In this document: positions 34,437 through 43,187 of the stretch, in pieces
Layout: each line of letters starts with the position of its first letter
Position numbering within the stretch: the first letter of the stretch is position 1
Assembly (NCBI GenBank): GCA_028292665.1
Contig: JAQGLW010000180.1
Span: 1-64,000, forward strand
DNA length: 64,000 nucleotides
Origin: Herminiimonas sp.
Lineage (GTDB): Bacteria; Pseudomonadota; Gammaproteobacteria; Burkholderiales; Burkholderiaceae_D
Direction: 5' to 3'
Notes under the pieces: generated by a model
The model's database searches: none
The model's input: only the letters and a program-made list of their open reading frames with translations
What the model was told of the DNA's origin: nothing
Translations under genes and position numbers: made by a program

Positions 34437-35777
34437 ATGAAAAAATTAGAGAACTATTCCAGATGCCTGACGTGGTCCATGGCATTGCTTCTGAGCGCTT
34501 TGGCAACAGGATGCGGAGGGGGCGGGGGAGGACAAGATCCAATCCTGGGCACGGGCGCCGGAGCCGTCTTCGCCGCACCGGCGAATGCGATCATCCCGGG
34601 CGCTGTATGTCCGGCCGCGGGAGCCACAATACCCGCGGTGACCATGTCGGATCCCACCAGCGGCAACCAGTTTGCGCCGACCAGCACGATTGGTGTTGCC
34701 AACAGCGGCAAATTGATCACCGCCACCTTCAGTCTGCCGATGCTCGGCTCAACGATCAGCGCAGCAAGCTTTTCGCTGGCGCCGGTGGGCGGAGCGCTTC
34801 TCATACCAGCGTCGGTCAGCTATAACGCCACCTCGCAGGTAGCGACCCTGACGACATCATCAGCTCTGTCGGCCAATACTTCTTATACGGCGGTTATCCA
34901 GAGTACCGTCACGAGCGCCGCGGGCACCCCGATGGGCTGCAGCTATGCATGGACCTTCAAGACGGCAGCTGTCGCCGCTGCAGGTCCCTCGCCGGTAAAC
35001 CTGGGAACGGCTACCTCGTTCGGCATCGCGTCTGCCGCCGGGATAACCAACACGCTCACCGCCCCGAATACCCGCATCAACGGGAATGCAGTGCTGTCCC
35101 CGACTGCTACGTGTTCAGGCGTGACAGTTGATGCCGCCGGCGGTTTCGGTCTTTGCGGAGGCAAGGCGCCGACAATCAACGGGACGGTATTCAGTTCCCA
35201 GTATTCGCCGCCTGCAGGACCTACTCCAGCCCAGATCAAGACCGATTTGCGCGCTGCGTATGACAGCATCATGAAAGCGAATATGCCCAATGCCACCGTT
35301 CTGGGTTGCGGAACGATAGGAAGCAGCGGCGGCGGCGGTGCGCTCACAGGCTGCGCCGGCAATTCCACACTCCCGCCCGGCGTCTATATATCCAGCACCA
35401 ACTCGAGCATCGGGGTAACCGGCACTCTCACTCTCGACGGCCAGGGCGACCAAAATGCCCGCTTCATCTTCCAGATGCCTTCCTCCACGCTCACTACGGC
35501 CACCGGCGCTCCCGGGGCGCCTGCTGCCACGATCAACTTGATCAATGGCGCCAAGGCTTCCAACGTCTTTTGGCAGGTCGGCAGTTCAGCGACGATCGGG
35601 GCTTACTCCCTGTTCCAGGGAAACATACTGGCCGATAGCTCCATCACGATGGAAACCGGCTCAACGTCCTGCGGCAGATTGCTGGCAGGCGCAGTTACGG
35701 CAACGGGTGCGTTTGTATTTGATTCAAATGTCGTTTCCGTGCCGGGCAATGCGAGCGGACCTGCCGGCTGCCAGTAA
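34437..35777 (+). CDS. Lipoprotein with Ig-like domain and ice-binding-like (DUF3494) domain
   Basis: 445 residues. Signal peptide with lipobox LATGCG and a glycine stretch, an Ig-like domain of the Big_5 type (about 70-175: TFSLPMLGSTISAASFSL, SYTAVIQSTVTSAAG), then a DUF3494 ice-binding-like beta-helix (about 185-440: NLGTATSFGIASAAGITNTL, LPPGVYISSTNSSIG, QNARFIFQMPSSTL, NVFWQVGSSATIG). DUF3494 proteins bind ice in cold-adapted microbes but many serve as adhesins in others. Downstream of three CRP-like sites. Confidence 0.85.
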   Translation: MKKLENYSRCLTWSMALLLSALATGCGGGGGGQDPILGTGAGAVFAAPANAIIPGAVCPAAGATIPAVTMSDPTSGNQFAPTSTIGVANSGKLITATFSLPMLGSTISAASFSLAPVGGALLIPASVSYNATSQVATLTTSSALSANTSYTAVIQSTVTSAAGTPMGCSYAWTFKTAAVAAAGPSPVNLGTATSFGIASAAGITNTLTAPNTRINGNAVLSPTATCSGVTVDAAGGFGLCGGKAPTINGTVFSSQYSPPAGPTPAQIKTDLRAAYDSIMKANMPNATVLGCGTIGSSGGGGALTGCAGNSTLPPGVYISSTNSSIGVTGTLTLDGQGDQNARFIFQMPSSTLTTATGAPGAPAATINLINGAKASNVFWQVGSSATIGAYSLFQGNILADSSITMETGSTSCGRLLAGAVTATGAFVFDSNVVSVPGNASGPAGCQ

Positions 35778-35837
35778 GAAGGCATGAAGCATCCGGTGTG
35801 AACGCAGGACGGGTTGCATCGGGAAAAACGGAAAGCC

Positions 35838-35860
35838 GGCGGCGCTCGATGAGCGCCGCC
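35838..35860. terminator. Strong hairpin after ice-binding-like gene
   Basis: GGCGGCGCTC, loop GAT, GAGCGCCGCC: perfect 10-bp stem, 60 nt after the lipoprotein stop. No T run on the plus strand, so it may act as a terminator or mRNA stabiliser. Confidence 0.5.
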
Positions 35861-35895
35861 AGGCTAGCCTGGAGCAAAACATGAAATACGCAATA

Positions 35896-35922
35896 GACAT
35901 ACGAGACACACGAGACATACGA
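35896..35922 (+). repeat. Three tandem 9-bp repeats in ompA leader
   Basis: Three copies of GACATACGA (the middle copy GACACACGA) lie head to tail 27 nt before the OmpA-family start codon. They are in the presumed leader region and could affect translation or phase variation by copy number. Confidence 0.6.
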
Positions 35923-35948
35923 GTTTTTAAATTCTCCCGGAGAAAAAC

Positions 35949-37076
35949 ATGAAATTAGCAAAAGCATCAGGAATGCTGGGTCTGGCGGCACTCGCTGCAA
36001 TCGCCGGCCCATTCGCAATGGCGGACGATACAGGCTGGTACGTCGGTACCAACATTGGCCAGTCAAGAGCGAAAATCGACGACCCGAGGATCACCAGCAG
36101 CCTGCTGTCAGGCGGTTTTACCACGCCCTCGATCAGCGATGACGACCGCAACACCGGCTACAAGATTTTTGGCGGGTACCAGTTCAACAGGAATTTTGCC
36201 CTTGAAGGCGGTTATTTCGATCTGGGAAAATTCGGTTTTACGGCGAACACGGTACCGGCGGGAACACTGAGCGGCAATATCAAGATCAGGGGCCTGAATC
36301 TTGATCTGGTCGGCATTCTGCCCATCACTGAAAAGTTTTCTGCGTTTGGCCGGGCCGGAGTGAACTACGCTGACGCCAGGGACTCCTTCACCGGAACCGG
36401 CGCAGTCCGTGTGACCAATCCCAGCCCCAGCACGCGCGATACGAACTACAAGGTAGGTCTGGGCCTTCAGTACGCTTTCACTGAAGCTCTCGCCATGCGC
36501 GCCGAGGTGGAACGCTACCGGATCAACGATGCCGTCGGCAACAAAGGCGACGTCGATCTTGTCTCGGTCGGCCTGGTCTATCGGTTCGGCGGAAAAACGC
36601 CGGCTCCGCGTGCGGCGACGCCCGAATATGTTGCCGCCGCTCCTGAGCCCCAGCCGGTTGTCGTGACGCCGCCTCCTCCGCCGCCGCCAGTGCCGACGAA
36701 GGTGACTTTCTCCGCGGATTCCCTGTTCGATTTCAACAAGGCGGCCGTGAAGCCCGCGGGCAAACAGGCTCTCGACAAGTTTGCCGCAGACCTGAGAGGC
36801 GCCGACTTTGACGTCATCACGGTAACGGGACACACCGACCGGATCAGTTCGCACGCGTACAACTTGAAGCTTTCGGCGCGCCGCGCCGAAGCGGTCAAGG
36901 CCTATCTGGTGGAATCCGCAGGGATCCCGGCCGGCAAGATCGGAGCCAAAGGCGTGAACGGATCGGATCCCGTGACGAAGCCGGGTGAATGCAAAGGCAA
37001 TAAAGCGACCAGGAAACTGATCGCCTGCCTGCAGCCTGATCGCCGCGTGGAAGTCGAAGTCTCCGGCACGAGGTAA
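35949..37076 (+). CDS. OmpA-family outer-membrane protein
   Basis: 375 residues. Signal peptide ending GPFAMA, an eight-stranded OmpA-type barrel (DTGWYVGTNIGQSRAKI to about residue 215), a proline-rich linker (VVTPPPPPPPVPTK) and a C-terminal OmpA peptidoglycan-binding domain (FDFNKAAVKPAGKQAL, VTGHTDRISS, RRVEVEVSGTR). Anchors the outer membrane to the wall. The 30-residue insertion TKPGECKGNKATRKLIAC brings two cysteines likely to form a disulphide, common in this family of Burkholderiales. Confidence 0.93.
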   Translation: MKLAKASGMLGLAALAAIAGPFAMADDTGWYVGTNIGQSRAKIDDPRITSSLLSGGFTTPSISDDDRNTGYKIFGGYQFNRNFALEGGYFDLGKFGFTANTVPAGTLSGNIKIRGLNLDLVGILPITEKFSAFGRAGVNYADARDSFTGTGAVRVTNPSPSTRDTNYKVGLGLQYAFTEALAMRAEVERYRINDAVGNKGDVDLVSVGLVYRFGGKTPAPRAATPEYVAAAPEPQPVVVTPPPPPPPVPTKVTFSADSLFDFNKAAVKPAGKQALDKFAADLRGADFDVITVTGHTDRISSHAYNLKLSARRAEAVKAYLVESAGIPAGKIGAKGVNGSDPVTKPGECKGNKATRKLIACLQPDRRVEVEVSGTR

Positions 37077-37257
37077 TGCCGGTCGCTTGAGTCGGCAGAG
37101 AGCAGGGTGGCTGCGGCCATCCTGCTCGTCGCGCCCGACGGCGCCCGCGATGCATGGCCGGAGAACCGCGTTACGGGAAGCGGTTTCATCCCGGCTTGCC
37201 GATAGCGTCGAAACGGGTTGTCATCGCACACACAGCATCACTTGCAAAAGGAAAATC

Positions 37258-37404
37258 ATGCTCTATACAATTGCCGTCGTTTTAGTCATCCTGTGGCTGC
37301 TTGGCCTCGTCACGTCCTACACCATCGGCGGCTTCATCCATATTCTATTGGTGGTCGCAGTGATCATGATACTGCTGCGCCTCATCAGCGGTCGAGGCGT
37401 CTAG
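37258..37404 (+). CDS. Lmo0937-family small membrane protein, 48 aa
   Basis: MLYTIAVVLVILWLLGLVTS and YTIGGFIHILLVVAVIMILL form two helices; the pattern LGLVTSYTIGGFIH is diagnostic for the lmo0937 (DUF5670) family. AAAGGAAA precedes the ATG. Role unknown; stress-associated in several bacteria. No full CRP-like site directly upstream, only a half-site around 37224. Confidence 0.85.
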   Translation: MLYTIAVVLVILWLLGLVTSYTIGGFIHILLVVAVIMILLRLISGRGV

Positions 37405-37477
37405 CAATGCAGCGTACGCCGGCGCTCAAGGGCCGGCGTAAAACCGGTTGTTGCGAACGTCGCGACGATCGCCGAAT

Positions 37478-37492
37478 GTGCGATAGCGAACG
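37478..37492. promoter_or_regulatory. CRP-like palindrome, relaxed (site 5)
   Basis: GTGCG-atag-CGAACG: left half perfect, right half with two changes. It is 160 nt before the gene at 37653. The -10 at the expected place (TCAGAT) is weak. Confidence 0.4.
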
Positions 37493-37652
37493 GACCGCAA
37501 CGCGGCTTCATGTTCAGATGTGTGTCGAAAGAGGTCAATTCAACGGGTGCTTCGCGATGGCTGCGGATGCATCTTGTACGCGTCTTGCCGCCTCTATCCG
37601 GATGCAAGCCGCAGACCAATGTTCAACAAGTCGTCAACCGAGGAAATACATA

Positions 37653-37982
37653 ATGAAAAAGTACCTGATCGTTACAGCAAGCCTGATTGCCGGCGCCACT
37701 TTAATGCTCGCTGCCGCCCCTGGCATTGCGGCGAGCATCGATATCAACGTAGGTGTTCCGGGTGTCTATGTCCAGCCTCAGGCGGTCTACGTGCAGCCGC
37801 GTCCCGTCTATATACAACCGCAGTACGAAAATGACTGGCGCGAACGTCAAGTGCGTGCTGTCGAATGGCGGGATAATCCGCGCAACCATGGACAACAGGT
37901 AAGCGCCGCCGTCCATGCGCGTAACGATGGACGCAAGAACAATCGTCAAAAGCATCATGGTAACGACAAGCACGGCGACTAA
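37653..37982 (+). CDS. Exported hypothetical protein, Pro/Gln/Tyr-rich
   Basis: 109 residues. Signal peptide (MKKYLIVTASLIAGATLMLA, ending GIAAS), then repeats around YVQPQAVYVQPRPVYIQPQY and a basic tail rich in His, Asn, Lys, Arg. Similar small exported proteins with VYVQPRP repeats are common in Burkholderiales, with no known function. AGGAAAT before the ATG. Confidence 0.7.
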   Translation: MKKYLIVTASLIAGATLMLAAAPGIAASIDINVGVPGVYVQPQAVYVQPRPVYIQPQYENDWRERQVRAVEWRDNPRNHGQQVSAAVHARNDGRKNNRQKHHGNDKHGD

Positions 37983-38197
37983 GCGCCTGCCTTGACCGGT
38001 GGATCGCATCAACAGGCGATTCACCGATTGCCGTACGGATTTCTCTACAGGATGGCAATACTGCGAGGTTTGCCGTTTCACAATCTCGTCGGCTGCAGTA
38101 AACAACGAAATCTTCAGACACCGCCGTCAGGCAAGCTGCATCCGGCATCTAATATATTCAAACAGCGTTGCTATCGCACTGTCCAGGCCGGACTCGG

Positions 38198-38452
38198 TCA
38201 AGGCAGGAAGTAGTGTGCTGCGGCGCCGGATTGCTGATTGGATACCGGAATCCATCCGGTGAAACCGATCAGGCCGATCAAGCCGATGAGGCAGGTGACC
38301 ATGCCCCCGGCCAGCAGAAAAATCATTTCCTGGTCGGGCGCCGCATAGGTGAAGTAATTCGCTGCGATACTCGCCGGATTCATCGCGCCCACGCCAAAAC
38401 AGGTGACGAAAATCCCCCAGATGATGATGCCGCCCCAAATATGCTTGTTCAT
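38198..38452 (-). CDS. Hypothetical small membrane protein, 84 aa
   Basis: Two hydrophobic helices (GGIIIWGIFVTCFGVGAM and FLLAGGMVTCLIGLIGLIGF) with a short loop. ATG 38452 chosen as first residue of the hydrophobic segment with a GAGAGAGA purine tract before it. I do not recognise the family. Relaxed CRP-like site 78 nt upstream. Confidence 0.65.
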   Translation of the reverse strand: MNKHIWGGIIIWGIFVTCFGVGAMNPASIAANYFTYAAPDQEMIFLLAGGMVTCLIGLIGLIGFTGWIPVSNQQSGAAAHYFLP

Positions 38453-38529
38453 GGTCTCTCTCTCGATATCGATGCGCCGCCCTTGTTTGCAGCGTGATTC
38501 GATTGTCGCGCGTTGGCCGAATCCGTTCC

Positions 38530-38544
38530 GTTCGTTGACACACA
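38530..38544. promoter_or_regulatory. CRP-like palindrome, relaxed (site 6)
   Basis: GTTCG-ttga-CACACA upstream of the small membrane gene; GACAAT on the minus strand occurs at the expected -10 distance. Confidence 0.45.
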
Positions 38545-38707
38545 GTTGGCGACATATATTTGCCGAGAGCCTCCGGCATAACCGGGGCCGAAAATGGAAA
38601 CGCCTTGCGCGGTTGCAGCAAGGCGTTTCAGCGGGGCGCTCAGCGTGCCCGGGCACGCTGAGCGCATTATCCAATGCGGCGGCCTGCGCCGCCATACCAG
38701 GCATGGA

Positions 38708-39331
38708 TCATCCGTTCGAGCGAACGGCGCCATCGACGATTTTGACATGGTCGCCGGTGCGCCATCCGGGTTGATCCGCTTGCTGAATCGAACGGGTCGA
38801 TCCGTCTTCCAGACGCACGGTGATTTCGTAGCTGTGAGTTGCTTTGATTTGTCCTTCGATCTGGTTGCCGGCAACTGCGCCGCCGATCGCGCCAACGACG
38901 GTCATGACGTCCTTGCCGCGGCCGCCGCCGATTTGATTGCCAAGCAAGCCGCCTACCACTGCGCCGCCTGCCGCTCCCACGCCGCTGCCTTGGGCGCGGG
39001 TGGCGATCTCACGGGTCGATTCAACGATACCGCAATTTGAACACAAGGCCTTGACCGGTGTTGCAGTTGCATGGCTCGGCTCCGTACGCGTGCGATGGAC
39101 TGGCGCCGCCGATGCCTGGCGCGGCATGGTTTGCGGGATCTGCCCGGCGGACGCGGCCGGTTGATCCGGCTGCGCCATGGAGCTGTTGCCGGCGTTGCTG
39201 CCGATCGACGCCGGAATCCATCCCATGATGGCAGCTGTGCCGGTAGCGCAAAACAAGACAACTGCAATGCCGGCGGTGATGATCATCGGATGGGTGTTGT
39301 GTTTCGGGGGGGTATTGACTGGCATATTCAT
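38708..39331 (-). CDS. Glycine-zipper 2TM-domain envelope protein with CxxC
   Basis: 207 residues. N-terminal membrane segment (PMIITAGIAVVLFCATGTAA), a long Pro/Ala/Thr linker, then CSNCGIVEST followed by a glycine-zipper helix pair (GAAGGAVVGGLLGNQIGGG, VGAIGGAVAGNQIEG) and a small beta domain (YEITVRLEDGSTRSI). The C-terminal 110 residues are clearly paralogous to the end of the gene at 42108, including the CxNCG motif. Preceded by AAGGAA. Confidence 0.82.
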   Translation of the reverse strand: MNMPVNTPPKHNTHPMIITAGIAVVLFCATGTAAIMGWIPASIGSNAGNSSMAQPDQPAASAGQIPQTMPRQASAAPVHRTRTEPSHATATPVKALCSNCGIVESTREIATRAQGSGVGAAGGAVVGGLLGNQIGGGRGKDVMTVVGAIGGAVAGNQIEGQIKATHSYEITVRLEDGSTRSIQQADQPGWRTGDHVKIVDGAVRSNG

Positions 39332-39818
39332 GATGGATTCCTTCCTGAGGTTTCGAGTGTCCGTTTATCAGCCTGTCGGTGCAGGATCCCGGTACCGGGT
39401 GTCATTGCGCGGCACGAGTGCGCTTTTCATGCGATGCCGCAATTTTCCTATGAGGCGCATACGCGTTCCGTGCGTCACCGTACATACGCAGGAATGATTT
39501 ATCGCTATTCTTGCTCACATATTCTGCCGCCATTGTCATGCCGGTTGCCACGACGAGCTCGCCACGGCGTGATCGTTTGAGATTGCATGACAGGGCAGAC
39601 CACCAGGGCGAAGCAGGGCTGAAAATCGGCCATCGGTTTCCCTCTCAGCGGATGGTCCATTTAAACCGGTTGCGCGCGATTCATTGCAGAAGATGCCTGG
39701 ATGGCGGCGCGGCCAAGAAGGCTCAACCCGTCATGTTCGTTATCGGATACGTTTTTTTCTACCGCCAACCGGCATCGCATCTGATGCCGGCCGGACGTGA
39801 ACCCGTCAGGGGAATGGC
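39332..39818. other. Divergent regulatory region, 487 nt
   Basis: Between the glycine-zipper gene (minus) and the Crp/Fnr regulator (plus). Holds a strict CRP-like site at 39470-39484. Open frames in it lack support. Confidence 0.6.
39470..39484. promoter_or_regulatory. CRP-like palindrome, strict (site 7)
   Basis: GTGCG-tcac-CGTACA. TATTCT begins 21 nt to the right (39506-39511), pointing at the Crp/Fnr gene; GAAAAT lies at the mirrored place toward the glycine-zipper gene. Confidence 0.7.
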
Positions 39819-40520
39819 GTGAATGCCGCGCTCCTTGCATCAGCAAGCCGGCAACCGATGAGGAATCGCTTGCTGGCGGCCTTGCCGGCCGATGATATGG
39901 CGCGTCTTGCGCCTGCTCTCAATACGGTGCAAGTGGCCGTCGGCGCCGTTCTATGCGAGCCGGGGCAGACGATCCGGAATATCTATTTTCCAAACGATAG
40001 TTTGATTTCCCTGCTGGCTGTAGCGGAAGGCCGGATGACGCTCGAAGTCGGTTTGGTCGGATGCGATGGCATGCTGGGCGCCTCTGCGGCGCTGGGCCAC
40101 GATGTCGCCCAGATACGCGCCGTGGTGCAGCAAGCAGGCACCGCAAGCTGCATTGACAGCGCGCATTTTTGCGCCGAACTCAGGAAAAATCCCTCGCTTC
40201 AGGGTGTGCTCTATCGTTATAACGATGCCTTGCTGGCGCAAGCGATCCGGATCGCCGTCTGCAGCCACTTTCATGTGCTGGAGGCGCGGCTGGCTCGTTC
40301 GCTGTTGATTACGCGCGACCGTTTGCAGTCGGAAAAATTCCATCTGACCCATGAAGTCCTGGCCCATGCGCTGGGCGTGCGCCGGGTCGGCGTGACCAAC
40401 GCAGCGAGCGCTTTGCAACACCAGAAGTTGATTACATATAGCCGCGGCAATATCGAGATTCTCGATGCGCCTGGTCTGGCGGCAGTATCTTGCCGTTGTT
40501 ACGAGGTTATCAAAGCATGA
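39819..40520 (+). CDS. Crp/Fnr-family transcriptional regulator (Crp1)
   Basis: 233 residues from a GTG start preceded by AGGGGA. N-terminal cyclic-nucleotide-binding-like beta-roll (GAVLCEPGQTIRNIYFPNDS) without the Arg-Ser pair that contacts cAMP, a dimer helix, and a Crp-type helix-turn-helix (THEVLAHALGVRRVGVTNAA). No N-terminal Fe-S cysteines of the FNR kind, but a C-terminal CRCYE motif. Candidate activator for the palindromes found across this region, one of which lies 335 nt upstream. Effector unknown. Confidence 0.9.
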   Translation: MNAALLASASRQPMRNRLLAALPADDMARLAPALNTVQVAVGAVLCEPGQTIRNIYFPNDSLISLLAVAEGRMTLEVGLVGCDGMLGASAALGHDVAQIRAVVQQAGTASCIDSAHFCAELRKNPSLQGVLYRYNDALLAQAIRIAVCSHFHVLEARLARSLLITRDRLQSEKFHLTHEVLAHALGVRRVGVTNAASALQHQKLITYSRGNIEILDAPGLAAVSCRCYEVIKA

Positions 40521-40602
40521 GAGGGCGTTTTAGCGCTTTAGCCGATGCCTTCCTGTGATTGGGCAGAACCCTGATGGTGTGCTTCGCAATTGATCGAGCG
40601 GC

Positions 40603-40646
40603 GCGCCAAAGAGAACGCCCCGCATGCGGGGCGTTCTCTTTGGCGC
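40603..40646. terminator. 44-bp perfect palindrome, bidirectional terminator
   Basis: Two 22-nt arms pair perfectly with no loop bases, starting GCGCCAAAGAGAACG. It sits between the Crp1 gene (plus) and the glycine-zipper lipoprotein (minus), ending both transcripts. No T run, but the stem is exceptionally stable. Confidence 0.75.
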
Positions 40647-40668
40647 CGACATCGCCGGCTTGATTCTT

Positions 40669-40881
40669 CTACTTGACTTGATTGCCGATCACACCGCCGA
40701 CGGCTGCGCCGCCTATCGTGCCGACTGTGCTGCCGCCGGTCAATACAGCACCGACTACCGCGCCCGCACCGGCACCGACTGCCGTATTTTTATCCTGCCT
40801 CGACATGCCGGCGCAAGCCGTCAAGCCAAGCACGAAGGCGATCGCCGCCGTATGCACTACCAATTTCTTCAGCATGTTCAT
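40669..40881 (-). CDS. Glycine-zipper lipoprotein, 70 aa
   Basis: Lipobox LTACAG after a signal peptide (KKLVVHTAAIAFVLG), then a glycine-zipper segment (GAGAGAVVGAVLTGG and GTIGGAAVGGVIGNQVK) as in OsmB/SlyB-like proteins. ATG 40881 chosen by AGGTG. Probably outer-membrane stress lipoprotein. Downstream of the BON lipoprotein gene (76 nt), perhaps co-transcribed. Confidence 0.82.
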   Translation of the reverse strand: MNMLKKLVVHTAAIAFVLGLTACAGMSRQDKNTAVGAGAGAVVGAVLTGGSTVGTIGGAAVGGVIGNQVK

Positions 40882-40957
40882 GTGTAGCACCTAGTCGATT
40901 AAACCATCAAACATCAAAAACCGGGCGGCAGTGGCTGGCACCGCCGCCTCTGAGCGA

Positions 40958-41269
40958 TTACTTCAGACGCATGTCGTTCTTGACCGATTTCACGCCATTG
41001 ACGCCACGCGTCACGTTCATGGCTGTGGCGATGTTGTCCTGGGAACGCACGAAGCCGCTCAACTGGACCGCGCCCTTGAAGGTTTCGACATTGATTTCAC
41101 TTACCTTCAACGACGGTTCCTTGAGGATCGCGGCCTTGACGGCGGTCGTGATCACTGAGTCATCGACATATTGGCCCGTGCTTTCCTGTTTTTGCGTCGA
41201 GGCGCAACCGACGACAGCGGTCAACATCAGCGCGGCGATTAGAGTGGATGCAATTTTAATATTTTTCAT
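40958..41269 (-). CDS. BON-domain lipoprotein (copy 2)
   Basis: 103 residues, same length and layout as the copy at 30237: lipobox VVGCAS, QYVDDSVITTAVKAAILKEP, FVRSQDNIATAMNVTRGVNG and the shared end VKSVKNDMRLK. ATG with AGGAG upstream. OsmY-like periplasmic role in osmotic or envelope stress. A strict CRP-like site stands 189 nt before the start with TATTCT at the right spacing. Confidence 0.92.
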   Translation of the reverse strand: MKNIKIASTLIAALMLTAVVGCASTQKQESTGQYVDDSVITTAVKAAILKEPSLKVSEINVETFKGAVQLSGFVRSQDNIATAMNVTRGVNGVKSVKNDMRLK

Positions 41270-41739
41270 TTTGATACTCCTGGGTTGGTGATTCAAGTGC
41301 TTATCCTGGCACCCCGTCGCCGCAGAATGCAGATAAGGGGCGATCTTGTTCGTACTGCGACTGCGGTGGATCCTGTTTCGCGCCGCTGACTGCGAATGCG
41401 ATGCTGTCGTGCGGCTATGCGATGACACAAGAATAAGGTTGAAATCCATCCTGATCTGTACGGCAACGCACACAGCACAATGCAGCCATCGGCCGGCGGA
41501 AGCGGGCGGTCGTGCTGCACGCGTCGAAGCTGTTGTATCCGGCGGCCGGTGATTCGCCGGCGGATGGACTGGGTGCGGCAGCGCACGGATATTGCGACTC
41601 TTCCTGGTTATCCTGATCGCACTTGGTCACGAGAAAAGCATGAGCCGGACGCTCCAGGCTTTCATTACCTTGAATTGCAGTTGCGCGCCGGATGCCATCG
41701 GTTGCGAGTCTTTTCTTAAACGCTTTCCAGGAGTAATTC
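41270..41739. other. Divergent regulatory region, 470 nt
   Basis: Between the BON lipoprotein (minus) and the DUF3309 gene (plus). Contains the strict CRP-like site at 41458-41472. Longer frames here are shadows without support. Confidence 0.6.
41458..41472. promoter_or_regulatory. CRP-like palindrome, strict (site 8)
   Basis: GTACG-gcaa-CGCACA, preceded by T. TATTCT on the minus strand (41435-41430) begins 21 nt from the palindrome edge, directing the BON lipoprotein. Confidence 0.78.
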
Positions 41740-41892
41740 ATGGGCACCATCTTGCTAGTCATTCTGATCCTCGTTCTCATCGGCGCCTTTCCGTCCTGGC
41801 CACACAGCCGCAAGTGGGGCTATGGCCCCAGCGGCGTCACGGGTCTGATCGTCGTCGTGCTGATCATCATGTTGCTCACCGGGCGGCTTTAA
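41740..41892 (+). CDS. DUF3309-family small membrane protein, 50 aa
   Basis: MGTILLVILILVLIGAFPSW, then SRKWGYGPSG and a second helix VTGLIVVVLIIMLLTG: the standard DUF3309 sequence. AGGAG precedes the ATG. Function unknown; typically found near CsbD and BON genes in proteobacteria. Confidence 0.88.
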   Translation: MGTILLVILILVLIGAFPSWPHSRKWGYGPSGVTGLIVVVLIIMLLTGRL

Positions 41893-41995
41893 GGCCCGGC
41901 TGACGCCGGACAGCCAACCCAGGCGCTGCGTCGGTTTGCCGTGGCGCTGCGGCTGGCCGATGACGCGCCATGGCGCATTCGCATCGGGTTTCAAT

Positions 41996-42010
41996 GTACG
42001 CCAGCACACA
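41996..42010. promoter_or_regulatory. CRP-like palindrome, relaxed (site 9)
   Basis: GTACG-ccag-CACACA, one change in the right half. TACCTT begins 21 nt downstream; about 64 nt of leader then reaches the start at 42108. Confidence 0.6.
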
Positions 42011-42107
42011 GACCGGTTTGCCGGGCCGGATTACCTTGCGGCCTGAAACACAAGAAATGTCGATGAATTCATTCGAATTGATCGCATCAACGAACAGGGG
42101 GAAACTC

Positions 42108-43187
42108 ATGAAAAACACACAAAAATTCTTTGCCGGCGTGGTCGCCATGTCAGCACTGATGCCGCTGGCAATGCTGCCGGGTCAGGCACACGCACAACAA
42201 TACAACGGATCCCAGGCCACGCCGCGCATTGAAGGTTTCAATGTCGATGAAGTGCGTCGTCTGGCCCCTGGAGTCGAACTCAATTTCGGACTCTACGGCA
42301 CGCCGGGCGGCCTGGCGACCTTGCGCATCGCAGGCGCGACGCGCAATCTGACCCTGGTTGAAGTTGAAGCCGGCCGCTACGAAGGCACCTATACGATCAG
42401 CGGCCGCGACAAGATCGCAGCGCGCAGTCCGGTAACCGCCAATCTGCGCGCAGGCAATCAGGTCGCCAGCGTGGTACTGAATGAATCCTTGCAAGTCGGC
42501 GTCGGTTACCACAGTGCGAAAGCCGCGCCGGGTCCGCAGCCGAGAATCGAGCGCTTCAATGTCGAGCCGGTCGCCGACTTAAGCGGAGGCAACGATTTGC
42601 GTTTCACGGTATTCGGCACCCCGGGCGGCAAAGTGGATCTTGCCATCAACGGCGTCAAGGGCAAGGTCTTTTTGCCGGAGGTGAACAACGGCGAATACGC
42701 CAGCGCCTACACGATCAGGAATCGCGACCGGATCGCGCCGAACAGCGTCGTGACGGCCAATCTGCGCGTGGGCGAGCGCGTTACCAGCGTCACCCTGGGC
42801 AAAGCCTTGCAAAGCGCCGCTGCGCCTGCGCCGGTGCGCGTCGCCCGCATCTGCAATAACTGCGGTACGGTTGAAGCGGTCAATCTAGTCGAAGTCAAAG
42901 GCGAAGGCAGCTATCTCGGTACGATCGGCGGCGGTGTCGTCGGTGCGTTGCTGGGCAGCCAGGTCGGCGGCGGCAATGGCCGTACTGCGGCTGAAATAGC
43001 CGGTGCGGTAGGCGGCGCATATGCCGGTCATGCCATCGAAGGCAACGCGCGCAAATCGAATCACTATGAAGTAATGGTTCGCCTGCAAAACGGCGCGACG
43101 CAAACCGTCAGCTTTGCAGCCGATCCCGGCTATCGGGTCGGCGATAAAGTCAAAATCAACGACGGCGTAATCGCACGCAATCCATGA
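42108..43187 (+). CDS. Exported protein: two repeated beta domains plus glycine zipper
   Basis: 359 residues, ATG preceded by AGGGGGAA. Signal peptide ending AHAQQ; two homologous domains of about 90 residues (RIEGFNVDEVRRLAPGVEL and RIERFNVEPVADLSGGNDL, each ending in TANLRxGxxVxSV); then CNNCGTVEAV, a glycine zipper (GTIGGGVVGALLGSQVGGG) and a beta tail. The C-terminal part is paralogous to the gene at 38708. Likely outer-membrane-associated. Overlaps the phospholipase-D-like gene by 4 nt. Confidence 0.8.
   Translation: MKNTQKFFAGVVAMSALMPLAMLPGQAHAQQYNGSQATPRIEGFNVDEVRRLAPGVELNFGLYGTPGGLATLRIAGATRNLTLVEVEAGRYEGTYTISGRDKIAARSPVTANLRAGNQVASVVLNESLQVGVGYHSAKAAPGPQPRIERFNVEPVADLSGGNDLRFTVFGTPGGKVDLAINGVKGKVFLPEVNNGEYASAYTIRNRDRIAPNSVVTANLRVGERVTSVTLGKALQSAAAPAPVRVARICNNCGTVEAVNLVEVKGEGSYLGTIGGGVVGALLGSQVGGGNGRTAAEIAGAVGGAYAGHAIEGNARKSNHYEVMVRLQNGATQTVSFAADPGYRVGDKVKINDGVIARNP

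Noticed and set aside
39511-39822. 103-codon plus-strand frame before Crp1
   Set aside because: No ribosome-binding site or family and it overlaps the regulator start; more likely leader sequence.
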